A stretch of 64,000 bases of DNA from Lithospermum erythrorhizon (GCA_019722365.1 JADFUC010001747.1:167804-231803), one strand, 5' to 3'; positions 1 to 12,465 are shown, counted from the stretch's first letter. Numbers and translations are program-made. The notes: generated by a model from the letters alone, not told the origin.

Positions 1-732
1 TCTTATTCATGATTATCTATTTTGATGAATTTAGTGAAATTTTCAATCAACATTGATAATGTTTTTAGGAATAAGATAAAAATTGTTAGATAATGAAGAT
101 GACTAGTACTTTTTGATTTAGTAGACGAAAACACTCCAAACTAAATGACAAAAAATGGATGAAAAACATGAAGAAATTGACGGAAATAGTCGAGTGGGTC
201 ATTTTATAAACTTGAGTGATCGATTTAGGTCGAAAGTGACTATGAGTGATCGAAATGATAATAAATGAAATTTGAGTGATGTCTAAAGCCATTTGCCCTA
301 AAAAATATAGACAAGAATGTATAGCCTAATGACACATACACTTCCCATTTTTGTAGCGAGGGGAACATGATTCTTCTTCAAATTAAATTCTTGATTGACT
401 TCATGCAGAAGCGTAACGTCAGCAATAGCGTGCGGTCAGCTTCTTTCATTGACTTAGCAAATGCATGCGGGCAATACATTTCGCCTCAGCAAATAGGGGC
501 ATGGAGTTGAATATAAAAAGGACAGAGGTTGAATATAAAAGGAGTTAAAAATTATAATGAATTAATTATAAGAAAATAAAATTACACTACCCTAAACATT
601 TATTTTTCCATGAGGCCCAATTGATATTACCTAAGTGACACCATCAGCGAAGTCCAAAACCCTAAACCTACCCCCCTTTCTGCAATACCCACTTTGTCAC
701 CAATTTTGATTGGAGAGTATTATTGCATGAAT
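1..732. other. 5' flank of the ATAD2-like gene, no gene seen
   Basis: This AT-rich tract has no open frame that resembles a protein. Between about 205 and 285 the short motif gagtgatcg(a) recurs three times, which looks like the worn end of a repeat. The 5' UTR of the following gene probably lies between about 600 and 732, where the sequence becomes CT-rich (ccctaaacctacccccctttc). No convincing TATA box was identified. Confidence 0.5.
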
Positions 733-3700
733 ATGTATTCAAGGAGGCTGAGGGAGGCAGTTGTACGAACAAGTGATAGACTCCGAAGAACGCCAAATAA
801 ATATAGTCGACCTTATTTATATTACAACCTCTCCAATCGACCAAAAAGAAGTAAGAAGACCAAAACTCGTACGGCTGCCTCCCAAATCGCTAAAATGTTG
901 CGTCCCGGAAATCGCCCACTCCGTACCCCTATTTCAAATGTATGATTATTATTATTATTATATGCTCACTCAAAATTCATAAAATATAAATTAGTTTGCT
1001 TTTCGATGATTGTAATTAACACAATTTGTCGTATTAATTAGCCATACAACTTTAATTTTAATCAAAATTGTACTCCCTAACTTATTAATGAAGCTAAAAT
1101 TTTTGAAAAGTACTATATCGTCAATCGCCCACTCTGTACCCCTAATACAAATGTATGCATGTTATTATTATTATTAGTAGTATTATAAACTCAGATCCTT
1201 AAATAAAATATGGTCTAGTTTGATTTTTGATGGTCAAAGTTAACCAGCTTTTTTTTACTATTAATTGACTCGCACAATTTTGTCTATGATTAAATAAAAT
1301 TATAATATTGTAGTAAGTAGGATAAACTTCGCTTGATATATTGTCCAATTTGCCTTTTCGATTGTTTAAATGAACAAACTTTGATGAATTAATTGATGTG
1401 CATGACTTTGATTTTAATTAAAATTATAATGTCAATAGTATACAACATGTTATGTTACTCCCTCCATTTATGATAATTGTCTAGTTTTGACTTGTACAAA
1501 TATCTAAGAGACGGCATTTTAGTAAATGCATGTAAAAATTGGTCAAATGAGACAAGTGATGGCAGAAATGCAAAGCTTGAGTGAAGTGGAGCAATTTTCT
1601 TGATGAGGGGAGCGAGCAGTAAAAATATTTGAGGTCAAATTTTAGGAAGTCAATACATCAAAATTAGAAACTAGAAACTCGACGGTTTTTAGGGATGGAG
1701 GGAGTAGTAATTTAGAATCAACCTGCATTTGTATATGTTATTCCCCCTTCCGAAGTTGTACACATACTTGATTTTTGTTCCATTTAATTGACGCGAGCTT
1801 ATTGATATTTGATTACAGTCTGGTGCTTCTAACCTACGGCGGTCAACGAGAAACAGGAGGGCATCTGTGAATTTGGAGGATTACATCGATAGTTCTGGGA
1901 CCGAGGATAATGACATAATGGTAATGCATTGATGTACTTATCTGAGTGTGTGTGGTATGCATACTGAATCTTTTTTAGTGAGCATACACACAATGTTGGA
2001 TGTTGTAGTGTGTTTAGATGGATAGGTAATGTATTTACTTGAGAACTTGAATCTTGTATACATCTTCTGCAGAGTCAAAACTATCGGAGGCCAAGGAAAC
2101 GAAGAGCTAAGATTGATCCCAGACAAGATGATTCAACACCTCGACGAGAAGGCTTGAGACCTCGTCGTGAAGGCTTGAGGCCCCGTCATTCAAGGGGATC
2201 CACAAGAAAACGATTGAATATAGGATATGATGGAGAACAAGCTACATCAGAGGATAAACTTGACCAAGAGGCTCAAGAAAATGGGAATCATGCTGTGGAT
2301 AATGATGTTGAGGAGGAGGAGGAGGATGAGGATGAGGATGAGGACGAGGCAGGTGGTGAAGGGGATGGGGAGGATGAAGGTGATGATGAAGATGCGGATG
2401 ATGATGATGATGATGGCGAAGAGCAAGATGGTAAAAGACGTTATGATCTCCGCAATCGCGCTGATGTACGAAGGCTCTCAATGGAAGAGGGTAAGCAGAG
2501 GGCAAGGTCTCCACGTAGAGTTCTTCAACAAGGAATGTCGACCAAAGTTGGTAGAGATGTCAGAAGAGGTGGATCTAGAGTTCATAAACGCCATCGTATA
2601 TCTCGAGCTGAGGATTCTGATGACTCCTTACTTGTGGACGAGCTTGACCAGGGTCCTCCGATTTCTTGGGGCCGAGGTGCTAGCAAATCTGGGTCACCTT
2701 GGCTCCTTGGGGGCCTAGATATGCATGGGACAACAGCCTGGGGATTAAATATTGCTGCATCTGGTTGGGCACCTCAAAATGATGGTGTTGCCACTTTGAC
2801 TTCAGGTATACAAACTGCTGGACCAAGTTCTAAGGGAGGTGCCGACATCCAACCACTTCAAGTTGATGAGAGCGTGAGTTTTGATGATATAGGTGGACTC
2901 TCTGAATATATCGATGCTTTGAAAGAGATGGTGTTTTTTCCGCTACTATATCCAGATTTCTTTGCAAGTTACAGTATTACTCCACCAAGGGGTGTACTAT
3001 TGTGTGGCCCTCCTGGAACTGGGAAAACTCTTATTGCAAGGGCATTGGCTTGCGCTGCTTCCAAGGCTGGGCAAAAAGTAAGTTTCTACATGCGCAAAGG
3101 TGCCGATGTGCTTAGCAAATGGGTTGGAGAGGCAGAAAGACAATTGAAATTATTGTTTGAAGAGGCTCAGAGGAATCAACCTTCCATCATCTTTTTTGAT
3201 GAGATAGATGGCCTGGCTCCAGTAAGGTCTAGCAAACAGGAGCAGATTCATAATTCGATTGTTTCAACTTTGCTTGCGTTGATGGATGGTCTCGATTCTA
3301 GAGGGCAAGTGGTCCTTATTGGAGCAACAAATAGAGTAGATGCCATTGATGGAGCTTTACGGCGCCCTGGTAGATTTGACCGTGAGTTCAATTTTTCTTT
3401 GCCTGGTTGTGAGGCACGTGCTGAAATTCTGAATATACACACTCGGAAATGGAAGCAACCTCCCTCGAAAGATTTAATAAAGGAGCTTGCAGAAAGTTGT
3501 GTGGGATACTGTGGTGCTGACTTGAAGGCTTTGTGCACTGAAGCTGCCATTCGTGCATTTCGGGAAAAATATCCACAAGTTTACACCAGTGATGATAAGT
3601 TTGTAATAGATGTTGATTCCGTAAATGTTGAAAAGTATCATTTTCTAGAGGCAATGTCAACAATTACACCAGCTGCTCACAGAGGCTCTATTGTGCAGTC

Positions 3701-6700
3701 TAGACCCTTGTCCTCTGTTGTCATGCCATGTCTGCTAAGACATCTGCAGAAAGCCATGACTACTATATCAGACATTTTTCCAGCAGCTTCACTCCCACTG
3801 GAAGTGACGAAACTTTCAATGCTCTCGTATGGTTCAGCAATCCCACTTGTTTATAGACCTAGACTCCTGTTATGTGGTGTTGAGGGAACAGGCTTGGTAA
3901 GAAATTTTGAGCAACAACTTGAAGTCACTTAGTATCTGGTCTCTATCAGTGTTGAACTAAGTGTACTTACTGGCTTAGTTTTACAGGATCATCTTGGACC
4001 TGCAATCTTGCATGAAATGGAGAAGTTTGCAGTCCATTCACTGGGACTTCCCTCTCTTCTTTCTGATCCTGGGGCAAAAACGCCCGAGGAGGCACTAGTG
4101 CACATATTTACTGAAGCCAGGAGAACAACACCGTCCATACTCTATCTGCCACACTTCAATCTTTGGTGGGAAAACGTAAGTGTAACTTCAGTCTTTGGTG
4201 TGGAGATGTGAGGGATCATGTTAATTATACATTTTTTGACCAAATATCTTTAGCATGTTTATTTTTTCTTTCCTATAAAAACTCACATTTTGACTTTAAC
4301 TTGGTTATTAACTTCATTCTCACCTTGTGTAGGCACAAGATCAACTTAGGGCTGTCCTGCTGACTTTATTGGAAGAACTACCATCTGATTTGCCTATTCT
4401 ACTGTTTGGAACATCTCCCGTACCATTGGAAGAGCTTGATGATGACCCTTTCAGAGTTTTTCCTGCTCACAATGTGTATGTACTTATGCTTATGGGAGTT
4501 GGTTTAATTTCTCTTTTTTTCTCTTGCAGATCCTTTTTTTTGCGTCCAGTAGTTTTCATTTATCTCTTAATAAAGTAGCGACCCACGAAATATGATTTGG
4601 GGATGGATTTCTTCACTTAGGACTTAGCTAGATATACCCTTTATATGTGTGTGTATCTGTTGCTAAGTTATCAGTTTAATTGCGCAAACGACCTTTTTAA
4701 TCACATAATTACACTCGATGATGCTTCTATTTCGTGTGTGCTGTTGGTTTGAGAAAAAAATATGTTGAGGTAGAAAATGGAGTTCGAAAGATGTCAAGTG
4801 TTCTATCAAGCTGGATGAGTTCTAAAATTCGAATAATTTCTATTTTAACTGTCATTGAATTCTTTTTAGTCTACTACTATACTTCCGGCCAAACATGTAG
4901 GGTAGTTAAACATGGCAGCCATTTAACGATATTGTGTATATTATTAGAGAAAGAGAGACAGCCACTGATATGTTTATGGTTGCTGATTTTTGTTTACACG
5001 TCAAACAATAGTTGCGACTTGAGGGTTTTATGGATTATTTGATGGCGAGTCTCTATATACTACTATTATTTCTAAGTATACAAGAATCCGGTGAGCTGAC
5101 TGTGTTTCACATTAATTTTTTTTTTCTGTAGAACCAATTTTGTAGAATCTAATTATCGTTGAATGGATCTATGAGCTTAGAATGAATAACATATCTACTT
5201 TGACAGATTCACTTTAAGTACACCATCAATTGAAGATAGGTCCATCTTTTTTGAGCGTTTGATTGAAGCTGCATTGTCAATTCAATCCGAGAGTGTGACA
5301 AAAGAATCTGTTGGGTCGAAATCTCTTCCTGACCTCCCAAAGGCCCCAAAGGTGCCTACAGGACCAAAGATATCCGAATTAAAAGCTAAATCAGAAGCAC
5401 AAGGGCATGCTCTGCGGCGGTTGCGTATGTGCCTGCGTGACATATGCAACAGGTACACACATATACTTTTCATGTGGCTCAGTAGTGTGTGTGCATGTTT
5501 GTATATGATGGATAATCTTCATGAATTGTGATATTTGGTAACCTGGCTTGTTGCCAATGTTTATTCACCATTTCTTGCAGTGGGTTGTGCTGCATGTCTG
5601 GTTGTTGATCTTTGAAATTTATGTATTTATTCTATATTTTCTTATAATCTGATCTGTGGAATGATATTTTTCAAGTATGTAAGGATGCGTTTGGACTAAT
5701 GAAATATTTGGACATGGTACAATTGGGCTTGATAATGAATTATTAAGTGCTACATTTTCTAATCTACTGCTTGATATTTTGTAATCCTGGATCATATATC
5801 CCTTAAATTTCATGTGCAGGATTCTGTATGACAAACGTTTTAGTGCCTTCCATTTCCCAGTGTCAGATGAGGATGCACCAAACTACCGTTCAATCATCCA
5901 GAATCCTATGGATATAGCAACTTTATTGCAGCATGTTGATAGTGGGAAGTATATTACTTGCAAAGCATTTTTGGAAGATTTTGATCTCATCATGTCCAAT
6001 GCAAAGGTAACATGTACTTGTTGCAGGCAGCATATTTATACTTTGCAGCAAAGAAATTCTTCCAAAATTCTGGAAACAATAATGTTGGAGTTATTTCAAT
6101 TTAGTTAATAGGTTTGTAATGGCCAAGTCATATCTTATAGGATAATTGAAAAGTTTATTCGTTTTATAGAAAAATTAGAGATAGAGAAGAAAAGGGCATA
6201 AATTACAATATCGATGCACCATTTCAACCAATCATCTATCTTGGAAAGTTATTGTTGAGTTCAGCTGCTTGTAGGCTAGTTAATATCTTCTCTTAGTGGG
6301 ATGGCTTTGTGTTCTTTACATATTTGTTCTATATTCATTTCATTGACCCTTGAAAAGAGGAGGAATCAGAGAACTGATCAACTAATGTGATTGCTGAGAC
6401 ATTATTGTGATTAAACTCAAGCCTGAAGACCAGATCTTCTTTTTCTGCTTCTTTAGCCTTATTGCTCTAGTGCAGTCACAGTCGCCCTTGTCGAAAAGTT
6501 TATTATCTAAATATATTCGGCAGCTGTAGTATATAATGTTTTTGCTGGTTTGAATGATGGAAGGATAACCAATTTGATTTAACCTTAGAATCCGCTAAAC
6601 TGATGATGGATGTTAAATATAGAAATACTCCCTCCAATCCAAAATGACTGTCGTTTTTGATAGAGTAAGTTTTGACGAAACAAATTATTAATTATTCATT

Positions 6701-8035
6701 ATTCTAATAAATATAAAAAATTTATATATAGTTAAAATTCAAATTCCTTTGAAATAATTTCATAATATTTATTTTAACAATTTTTTGAAATTATAGTTTT
6801 AAATGGTGATGGTCAAAGCTCCATCTCGATTTTCCAAAATGACAATCATTTACAATTGGAGAGAATGCGTGCTAATGGAGCTAGTTATCGTATTATGAGA
6901 TTGTTAGACTTATTGCTTTTTTACCAAAGTTGTGGTAAAAAAAATCCTATCCTATTTAAGATACTGGAATTTAAAGCCATACTTCACTGCCTTTGATGCA
7001 GAAATAATGGTAGATAGATTTTGGGAGCTCGGATTGTCAGTAGAGCTTATGAACTACGAGATGCTGTAAGTTTATACTTTTATTATAGTTCCTTTCTTAG
7101 ACCTAGAGATCATTTCTACACTAGTGAATGCTTACATTCATTATTTAGGTGCATGGGATGTTAGCCCAAATGGACCCTACATTGGTTGCATTCTGTGAGA
7201 AGATTTCTGCAGAAGGAGGTCCTGTAGTGGTCCCTGATGAATTAGGGAGCTCTATGTTGCCCCCCCAAACTCCTGTTTGGATAGGCATTTCTGTGACAAG
7301 GGCTAGTGCACGACTTCGCAGTGTTCATCCTGAAATTATTGTAGATCGCAGCCTTGAATCGATAAAGAGACCAAAGAAGCATATTGATAATACACATGCG
7401 GGTAAGTGTTTGTGTAACTAGAAATTGTATCTTTATGCTACCCCCTGAATGCTTTTGAGTCGGCAGCAAGTCAAATATACTCAAAAAGGGTGATCATTTG
7501 CCTAGAGTCCGCAGATTCTCTGTTCTTGATAAATGTCTTGTATTCCAGTATCTGTAAATGATGGATAAAGGGCGGGGTATACACCCTTCAGAAGTCTTTA
7601 TTAATCACAAAATATACACCACATTTTGATCTTGGATATTATCTGGGTGTAGTTTCGACAGTTGAACCTCAAGATGTACTACCACCAAGCTCCTCTCAGC
7701 ATCCTGAACCTAATGATGTGGATCAGCCAATGCAAGAAAATTCTCATGTTGATGATGCCGAACAGTGTGAAAGTTTGCAGGCCGCTGGTAATACCACCAT
7801 TCCTGAGGATGTCACCATGTCAGATACGGAGATGGCTGTTGAAGTCGAGTCTATCAAGAAACACTTGATGGAGCATACAAGTGATTATGGTATCCCCCAC
7901 TTGGAAAGGTTGTACACTCGTATTATGAAGGGCATTTTTGAAACCAAAAACAAGGTAAAAGACGAAGATCTGAAGCCTTCAATTTTGAGCTTCTTGTTAC
8001 AGTTTTCGAAGGACAAGTCGAATTTTGAACTGTAA
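733..8035 (+). CDS. ATAD2-type AAA-ATPase with bromodomain (chromatin ATPase)
   Basis: Proposed exons: 733-939, 1819-1920, 2073-3896, 3987-4175, 4333-4475, 5207-5452, 5820-6006, 7018-7065, 7149-7401 and 7653-8035, giving about 1193 residues, close to the ~1200 of the Arabidopsis relative At1g05910. In-frame ATGs lie at 694, 727 and 733; 733 best matches the family N-terminus. Visible parts: basic N-terminus, Glu/Asp-rich tract (residues ~180-220), first AAA domain with Walker A GPPGTGKT (415-422) and Walker B IIFFDEID (475-482), a second AAA module that lacks a proper P-loop (GVEGTG), then a bromodomain (from ~residue 890). Known family role: a nuclear ATPase that binds acetylated histones. 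Oddity: the exon with the bromodomain BC loop is damaged. Its natural acceptor (AG at 7000-7001) runs into stops, and only a cryptic AG at 7016-7017 restores frame while dropping the AYNGDD segment. The protein may therefore be impaired or this allele a recent pseudogene. Confidence 0.9.
911..1235 (+). repeat. Tandem duplication of the exon 1/intron 1 junction
   Basis: The segment that starts atcgcccactc at 911 and spans the exon 1 donor (gtatga at 940) is repeated with divergence from 1124, an offset of 213 bp. Both copies contain the coding-end words cgcccact, gtacccct and caaatgtatg followed by a TTA-rich run. The second copy lies inside intron 1 and carries a decoy donor. Confidence 0.75.
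998..1445 (+). repeat. Three diverged copies of an intronic repeat unit
   Basis: Units near 998-1070, 1220-1305 and 1352-1445 share the order TTTCGATG/TTTTGATGG, then TAATTGAC or its variants, then AATTTTAATCAAAATTGTA-like words. The same unit appears near 54545-54650 in intron 1 of the MYB-like gene. It resembles the interior of the Stowaway-like MITEs of this window but lacks clear terminal inverted repeats here. Confidence 0.5.
1456..1706. mobile_element. Stowaway-like MITE in intron 1 of the ATAD2-like gene
   Basis: The element starts TACTCCCTCCATTTATGATA and ends with the inverted version, GATGGAGGGAGTA. The terminal repeats continue inward for about 30 bases with mismatches (gtctagtttt against aaactagaaac). 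It is about 250 bp long, flanked by TA-type sequence, and has no coding capacity. It would have been moved in trans by a mariner-type transposase. Confidence 0.75.
2139..2180 (+). repeat. 21-bp in-frame tandem duplication in exon 3
   Basis: Bases 2139-2159 and 2160-2180 are near-identical 21-mers (cctcgacgagaaggcttgag / cctcgtcgtgaaggcttgag plus one base). They encode PRREGLR twice in a row. The Arabidopsis relative, as I recall it, has one copy (APRREGLRPRR). The duplication keeps the frame. Confidence 0.8.
6626..6866. mobile_element. Stowaway-like MITE in intron 7 of the ATAD2-like gene
   Basis: The left end TACTCCCTCCAATCCAAAAT pairs with the right end ...ccaaaatgacaatcatttacaattggagagaat read on the other strand. 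The element is about 240 bp, AT-rich and non-coding. It lies in the intron just upstream of the damaged exon 8. Confidence 0.65.
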
Positions 8036-8811
8036 TACCATTTTTAAGTTGAAACTAGATTCTTGTTTATGTAGTTAGTTCTTTCTTCCTTTGGGAGTGA
8101 ACTACATCATTGTACATACATCAACATATAAAAAAGAGAAAGTTGCTGAAAGGAATTCCTTTGTGTGTTTTATTTAGTTTGATTCATTCTGTTAATAGTT
8201 TTGTGCACTTCTATATGTGGCGTAGTGACTTCTGTATTCGTATTTGTTTTTCTAAATATTCTATATAGAAATTAATCCTTTTTATAATTATTGTAATGTA
8301 CATTAATAATATTATAACTAATTTTAGTCAAATTATAATAGAACATGTTTTTAAGTAATGTTTAAAATCTTAAATTGCAACCAGCTTGGCCATCTTACAG
8401 AACGATGTGTAATTATTACTCCGTATTATTCATCAGGAAAGTATTTGCTAAGATATTCCTTTGAAAATAGATTTGAAAAGATTGTTAAATATTATTTGCC
8501 TTTATAGTTACTAGTGATATGTTTTATTTCCATATTAATTTTTTGTTATGTAGAATTAAAGAAGATGAATTGAATTTAATAAAGTATTATATAAACCAAT
8601 ATAATTGCGAAAAGAGTTTGAGAAGGGCTATGTTTCATCCCTTCTCACAAGCTTAAAACAGAATTGTGTTAAAAGCTCTATTGGTTGTGCTCTAAACATC
8701 AAGTCTTCAAAGTCGATAACTATTTGTGGAGATGAAACAGAGGATTCAAGCTAGTATTCATCACACTAGACAAAGAATCAAACCTAGTACTCGTCGGACG
8801 AGATATAACAG
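8036..8811. other. 3' flank of the ATAD2-like gene, AT-rich spacer
   Basis: This stretch contains the likely 3' UTR of the ATAD2-like gene (to roughly 8160) and then AT-rich DNA. No coding region, RNA gene or clear repeat was recognised. Confidence 0.5.
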
Positions 8812-9850
8812 ATGATCCAAACTAGTGTTCGATCAAATATGGAATCAACGCCACGATCAATTCTCTCGATTGAACACCACCACGGCAATGGGAGTAATCT
8901 TCCAATGGATCTCCTCGAATTGATCTCAACGAAGCTCTCCTTCTCCGATTTTCTTAGTCTCAAAGGAGTTTGTTCAAACGAATTAGCATCCCATTCTTAG
9001 TTTTCGCGTCAAAATCGCACTCTAGGAAATCTGAAATTAATAAAGGAAACACCATTGTGTCTCAAACAACGAGACGTCTATTGTGATGATAAGGTGGTCG
9101 GATGTCATCCTGATGGTTGGCTATGCTTGTCCGACAAATGGGGATTTTATTTTCTTATCCAACATTGGTGTATGGCAAGACAATTATACTAAGAAAGTAA
9201 TATTGTCTGATAATCCATAATGTTGTATGGCAATGGACAGAAACATAAACTTGCGTTCTGGAGGAATGGCGATAGGAGATGGAGTCGTTTAGTTTATGAT
9301 GATGCTCGGATATTGTCTGAAGTATGGGACTTCAACCGGAATGGCACCAGTTTAGATTTCTGTAAAAAGAAACCTAGGATCAGTAGATTTAATCAACACT
9401 TGATGTATAGATTGCAGTTTGCCTTTAAACAATTGGTGAACTTCTCCTAGTGTCTTTTCTGAGTAATAAGAAGTGGAGAGTGTTTAAGGTAGATTCAGGA
9501 GAAGAACGATGCCAGAATTGAGGACATTGAATGGACAAGCTCTGGTTATGGTTGGCATGGAACCGATAGATTCGTCTGATGGTTCTTGTCCCCATTTATT
9601 TTGTGTATCATCCATGGATGTTGAAAAGAATGGGTACAGAGCAAATTCGATTTACCTCGCTAAAGTTAAAAGGTCGAACAATGGTACATTTGACAGGATA
9701 ATCAAACTGAGCAACTACAGTTTAGAAGATGATGAAGTTGTGGCACTTTGGGAGTCATCTATACCATTTAATGTAGATGTGAAATTGCAGCCTCTTGGAT
9801 TGTTTTCACTAAATATAACATCATGTGACTCAGCTTTGCAGATGGTCTAA
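8812..9850 (+). pseudogene. Broken F-box/DUF295 (KIB1-4 beta-propeller) gene
   Basis: The first segment (8812-9000) ends in an F-box-like stretch, LPMDLLELISTKLSF...SLKGVCS, the domain that docks to SKP1 in SCF ubiquitin ligases. It stops at a TAG at 8998-9000, while sequence like FLVFASKSHS continues in another frame. Downstream pieces match the DUF295 propeller: DGWLCLSDKWGF near 9110-9150, HKLAFWRNGDRRWSRL at about 9244-9290, then LNGQALVMVG...GYRANSIYLAKV at 9524-9660. At least two frame changes and several stops separate the pieces, so no full-length product is possible. The family is large and turns over quickly in plants, so a dead copy is not surprising. Confidence 0.7.
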
Positions 9851-10972
9851 AAGATGCAAATACATATTGATGAATTCAGTAGGTTTTAACATTCAGCTAG
9901 CTTGTTACAAAATCCCCTTGATAGGTGAAGTTTAGCCAAGTTTCAATGATTCACTTGAGTTCTTTCAAAACTTTCTACATATTTATTGGTTAGTAATCCA
10001 TATAGAATATTTATTTGTTTAATGTTGTGTGCTCTTGAGGGTTATTCTTGCAAGCTACTAGCTTTTATGTTTTGCTTAATAGAAGTTTTGAAATTAAATT
10101 GAGAACTTTTCCTTTTGCCTATGGCCTTTGCACTCTTATAGATGAGCTATTTCTTAAGCAAAATAGCTGCTTACTACTTGATGATGCATATCTGTTATTA
10201 ATAAATACATGATATTTCAATATTACTAATAAATATTATTATTGATAGAATTATGATATTTGATATTCTTAGAAACAATACAAAAGCATTAATTTACTTT
10301 CGAAAGAATGTCATTATTGATAAATTAGCAATCAGTAAATCACTTACACTCAAATTACACTTTAATTGTCACACCATCATTATTATTTTATTCATTATTC
10401 TTCCAAAATATATAATTTATATAATTGAATTCATCTTTCTAAAAATACTTTTATAATATTTTTATTTTACTTTTTTAATAATATAATTAAAGAATAACAA
10501 AGAAGATAAAAAGATTTATGCGATTTATACTGAATATGTGAGGAAAAGTCGAAATTAAATGAATTGGAGTGAATAATTACATATACGAATAAGTAAGCAG
10601 GCTGGTCAACTCCAACATTACTACTTGATCCTACACTCACTTCCGGCATATCATCGTTTGCTTTGCATCTCTAGGGTTATTTTTACAGAGCCAATAATAT
10701 TGGATCTTGGAGTATGTTATACATTAAACAATTTTCAATGGAGATCTATGGAATGCAAAATCTTTGTGGACAGATAAATTACAAAAATATCCTCTATAGT
10801 CTAGGTGACTGCCGTTTTAGGAACATTGAGATTGCTCCTGAAAAAAATTCAGAGTGAGAAAAGATTGTAGATAAATAAATACCTTCAGAAAATAAATTGT
10901 AGACAGAAAAGAAAAAGAGAATTAAGTATAGTGAGACATGAGACACTAGGAGACACCTTAATAGGCTTCACA
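9851..10972. other. AT-rich spacer between the F-box pseudogene and the AP-4 mu copy
   Basis: Low-complexity AT-rich DNA, especially 10200-10500. The part just below 10973 would hold the 3' UTR of the minus-strand AP-4 mu copy. No other feature seen. Confidence 0.5.
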
Positions 10973-12116
10973 TCATATACGAGCGACATAGGAATTGGCC
11001 TGAGTGATATATCGCACCCATCGATATGGATTGTAGGTTTTCGACATCTTTGCTATCTGCAAATACTTCACCTGTATATCAAAGACGAAAAACGTTATAG
11101 TTGAGACTCGACTTTCAGTATGATGATAGCAGAGGAAGAGCAACTATATTGGCGTCTCCCCTCCACCACAAATAACAATGTATCAATGACCAAGAGAACA
11201 CAGATTAGATTTGAGATACACAGGCATAACAAACTGTACATGGATGATGAAAGTCATGCTCACTGGTCCCGCTTCCTTTGTTATGTTTCCTGTTTTAACC
11301 AAGAATGATGAATAATAGACTTATGTGGCTATTCGCATCGCAGGACAGGGATATTTATATTTAAATGGATATCTATACATGAGGACAAAACTTTTTATAC
11401 CATGCAACTCCTGGGAGAAAGTTAACTTGGCACGGAGGGTATGTTCTGATCCACCAACAATCTGCAGCACATTACACTTATTAGTGACTTATTCCTGAAG
11501 TTAGTAATGCCTAGACTTTATAATGACTTCAGAAATGCAAGAGATGCCTTCTTCAGGCTCCACTCTAGTCTCCTATTTGATTCCTTGAAGTCCGTTGCTT
11601 GTCCAACTGCACCAGGTTCCATTTCAAAGCTAACCCTGTCCATGTAAAGTGAAGTTGCTTACCATCGATACTAGGTACTGTAACTGCTTGTATGAACTAA
11701 GATAGATTATTATGGCCCGATCTTTCATTTTCATCATTCTCCCGACTTAATTAAGTGTCAAGCCTTAACCGTCAAAGTTTTCAAGGTAACTCCAGTAGAA
11801 GTACTATATAACCTAATCAAATTAGACAGAACAAAATCATCTCGTAAGAGGACGATCACAAGATGGTTGGAACTGAGTGTTGAACTAGATCATAAAGAAG
11901 CGTACTAGTTACCATTCCATCACAGGCCTTGTCAAATTCCAAACATATAACAAGGGAAATATGATCTAAAAAATCTTCCAAATGTTCAGCCATGGAAACA
12001 TAGCTGCACCATGGTATCAGAGTAATATATTGCAGAATCAACTTAATACAAACTGGAAAAGGTTAAAAGAGTAGTGTTGAAGCTGAAAATTGTTTTTCAA
12101 GTTCAAAGAATTCTGA

Positions 12117-12419
12117 TCAGGAAAGATTTACATTACTCAAGCCAATGAAGTGATCCCACCAAGAATTCATTATACAGACACCTAATGCTCGTTGAAAACC
12201 ATGGAGATCCAAGTCAACTATATTGATGGTATAGATAACAGGGGCTGACCATTCTTCCTTAAAAATTACAAGGTCATGAAATACCCAGAGGTTCTTGTTT
12301 TCTCCATTATGTATTATTGGCATTGTGATGAAAACTATAACATCAGACGGTAGAAATGAAGTTCTAGCATTCATTTTCCATCTCCTTCGGAGTCTATTAG
12401 AGAGACACATCAACCACAC
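12117..12419 (-). other. Possible F-box-associated domain fragment inside an AP-4 mu intron
   Basis: A 100-residue open frame on the minus strand contains LWVFHDLVIFKEEWSAPVIY and, further on, GVCIMNSWWDHF. The pattern (LWV..D....EEWS) resembles C-terminal F-box-associated domains of plants. It is not part of AP-4 mu. It may be a captured fragment or a chance frame; I did not find an F-box next to it. Confidence 0.3.
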
Positions 12420-12465
12420 ATAATCACCCTGATATATAATATTATAATCTCCTTCGGAGTCTATT
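12380..12465 (-). repeat. 19-bp direct repeat
   Basis: The 19-mer atctccttcggagtctatt occurs at 12380-12398 and again at 12447-12465. The 48 bases between them are AT-rich. It may be a small local duplication. Confidence 0.7.

Noticed and set aside
2242..2514. His/Pro-rich 90-codon frame on the minus strand
   Set aside because: It is the antisense shadow of the Glu/Asp-coding tract (GAT/GAG repeats) in exon 3 of the ATAD2-like gene.
2227..2718. Met/Arg-rich 163-codon frame on the + strand
   Set aside because: It is a shifted-frame reading of the same acidic exon and matches nothing.
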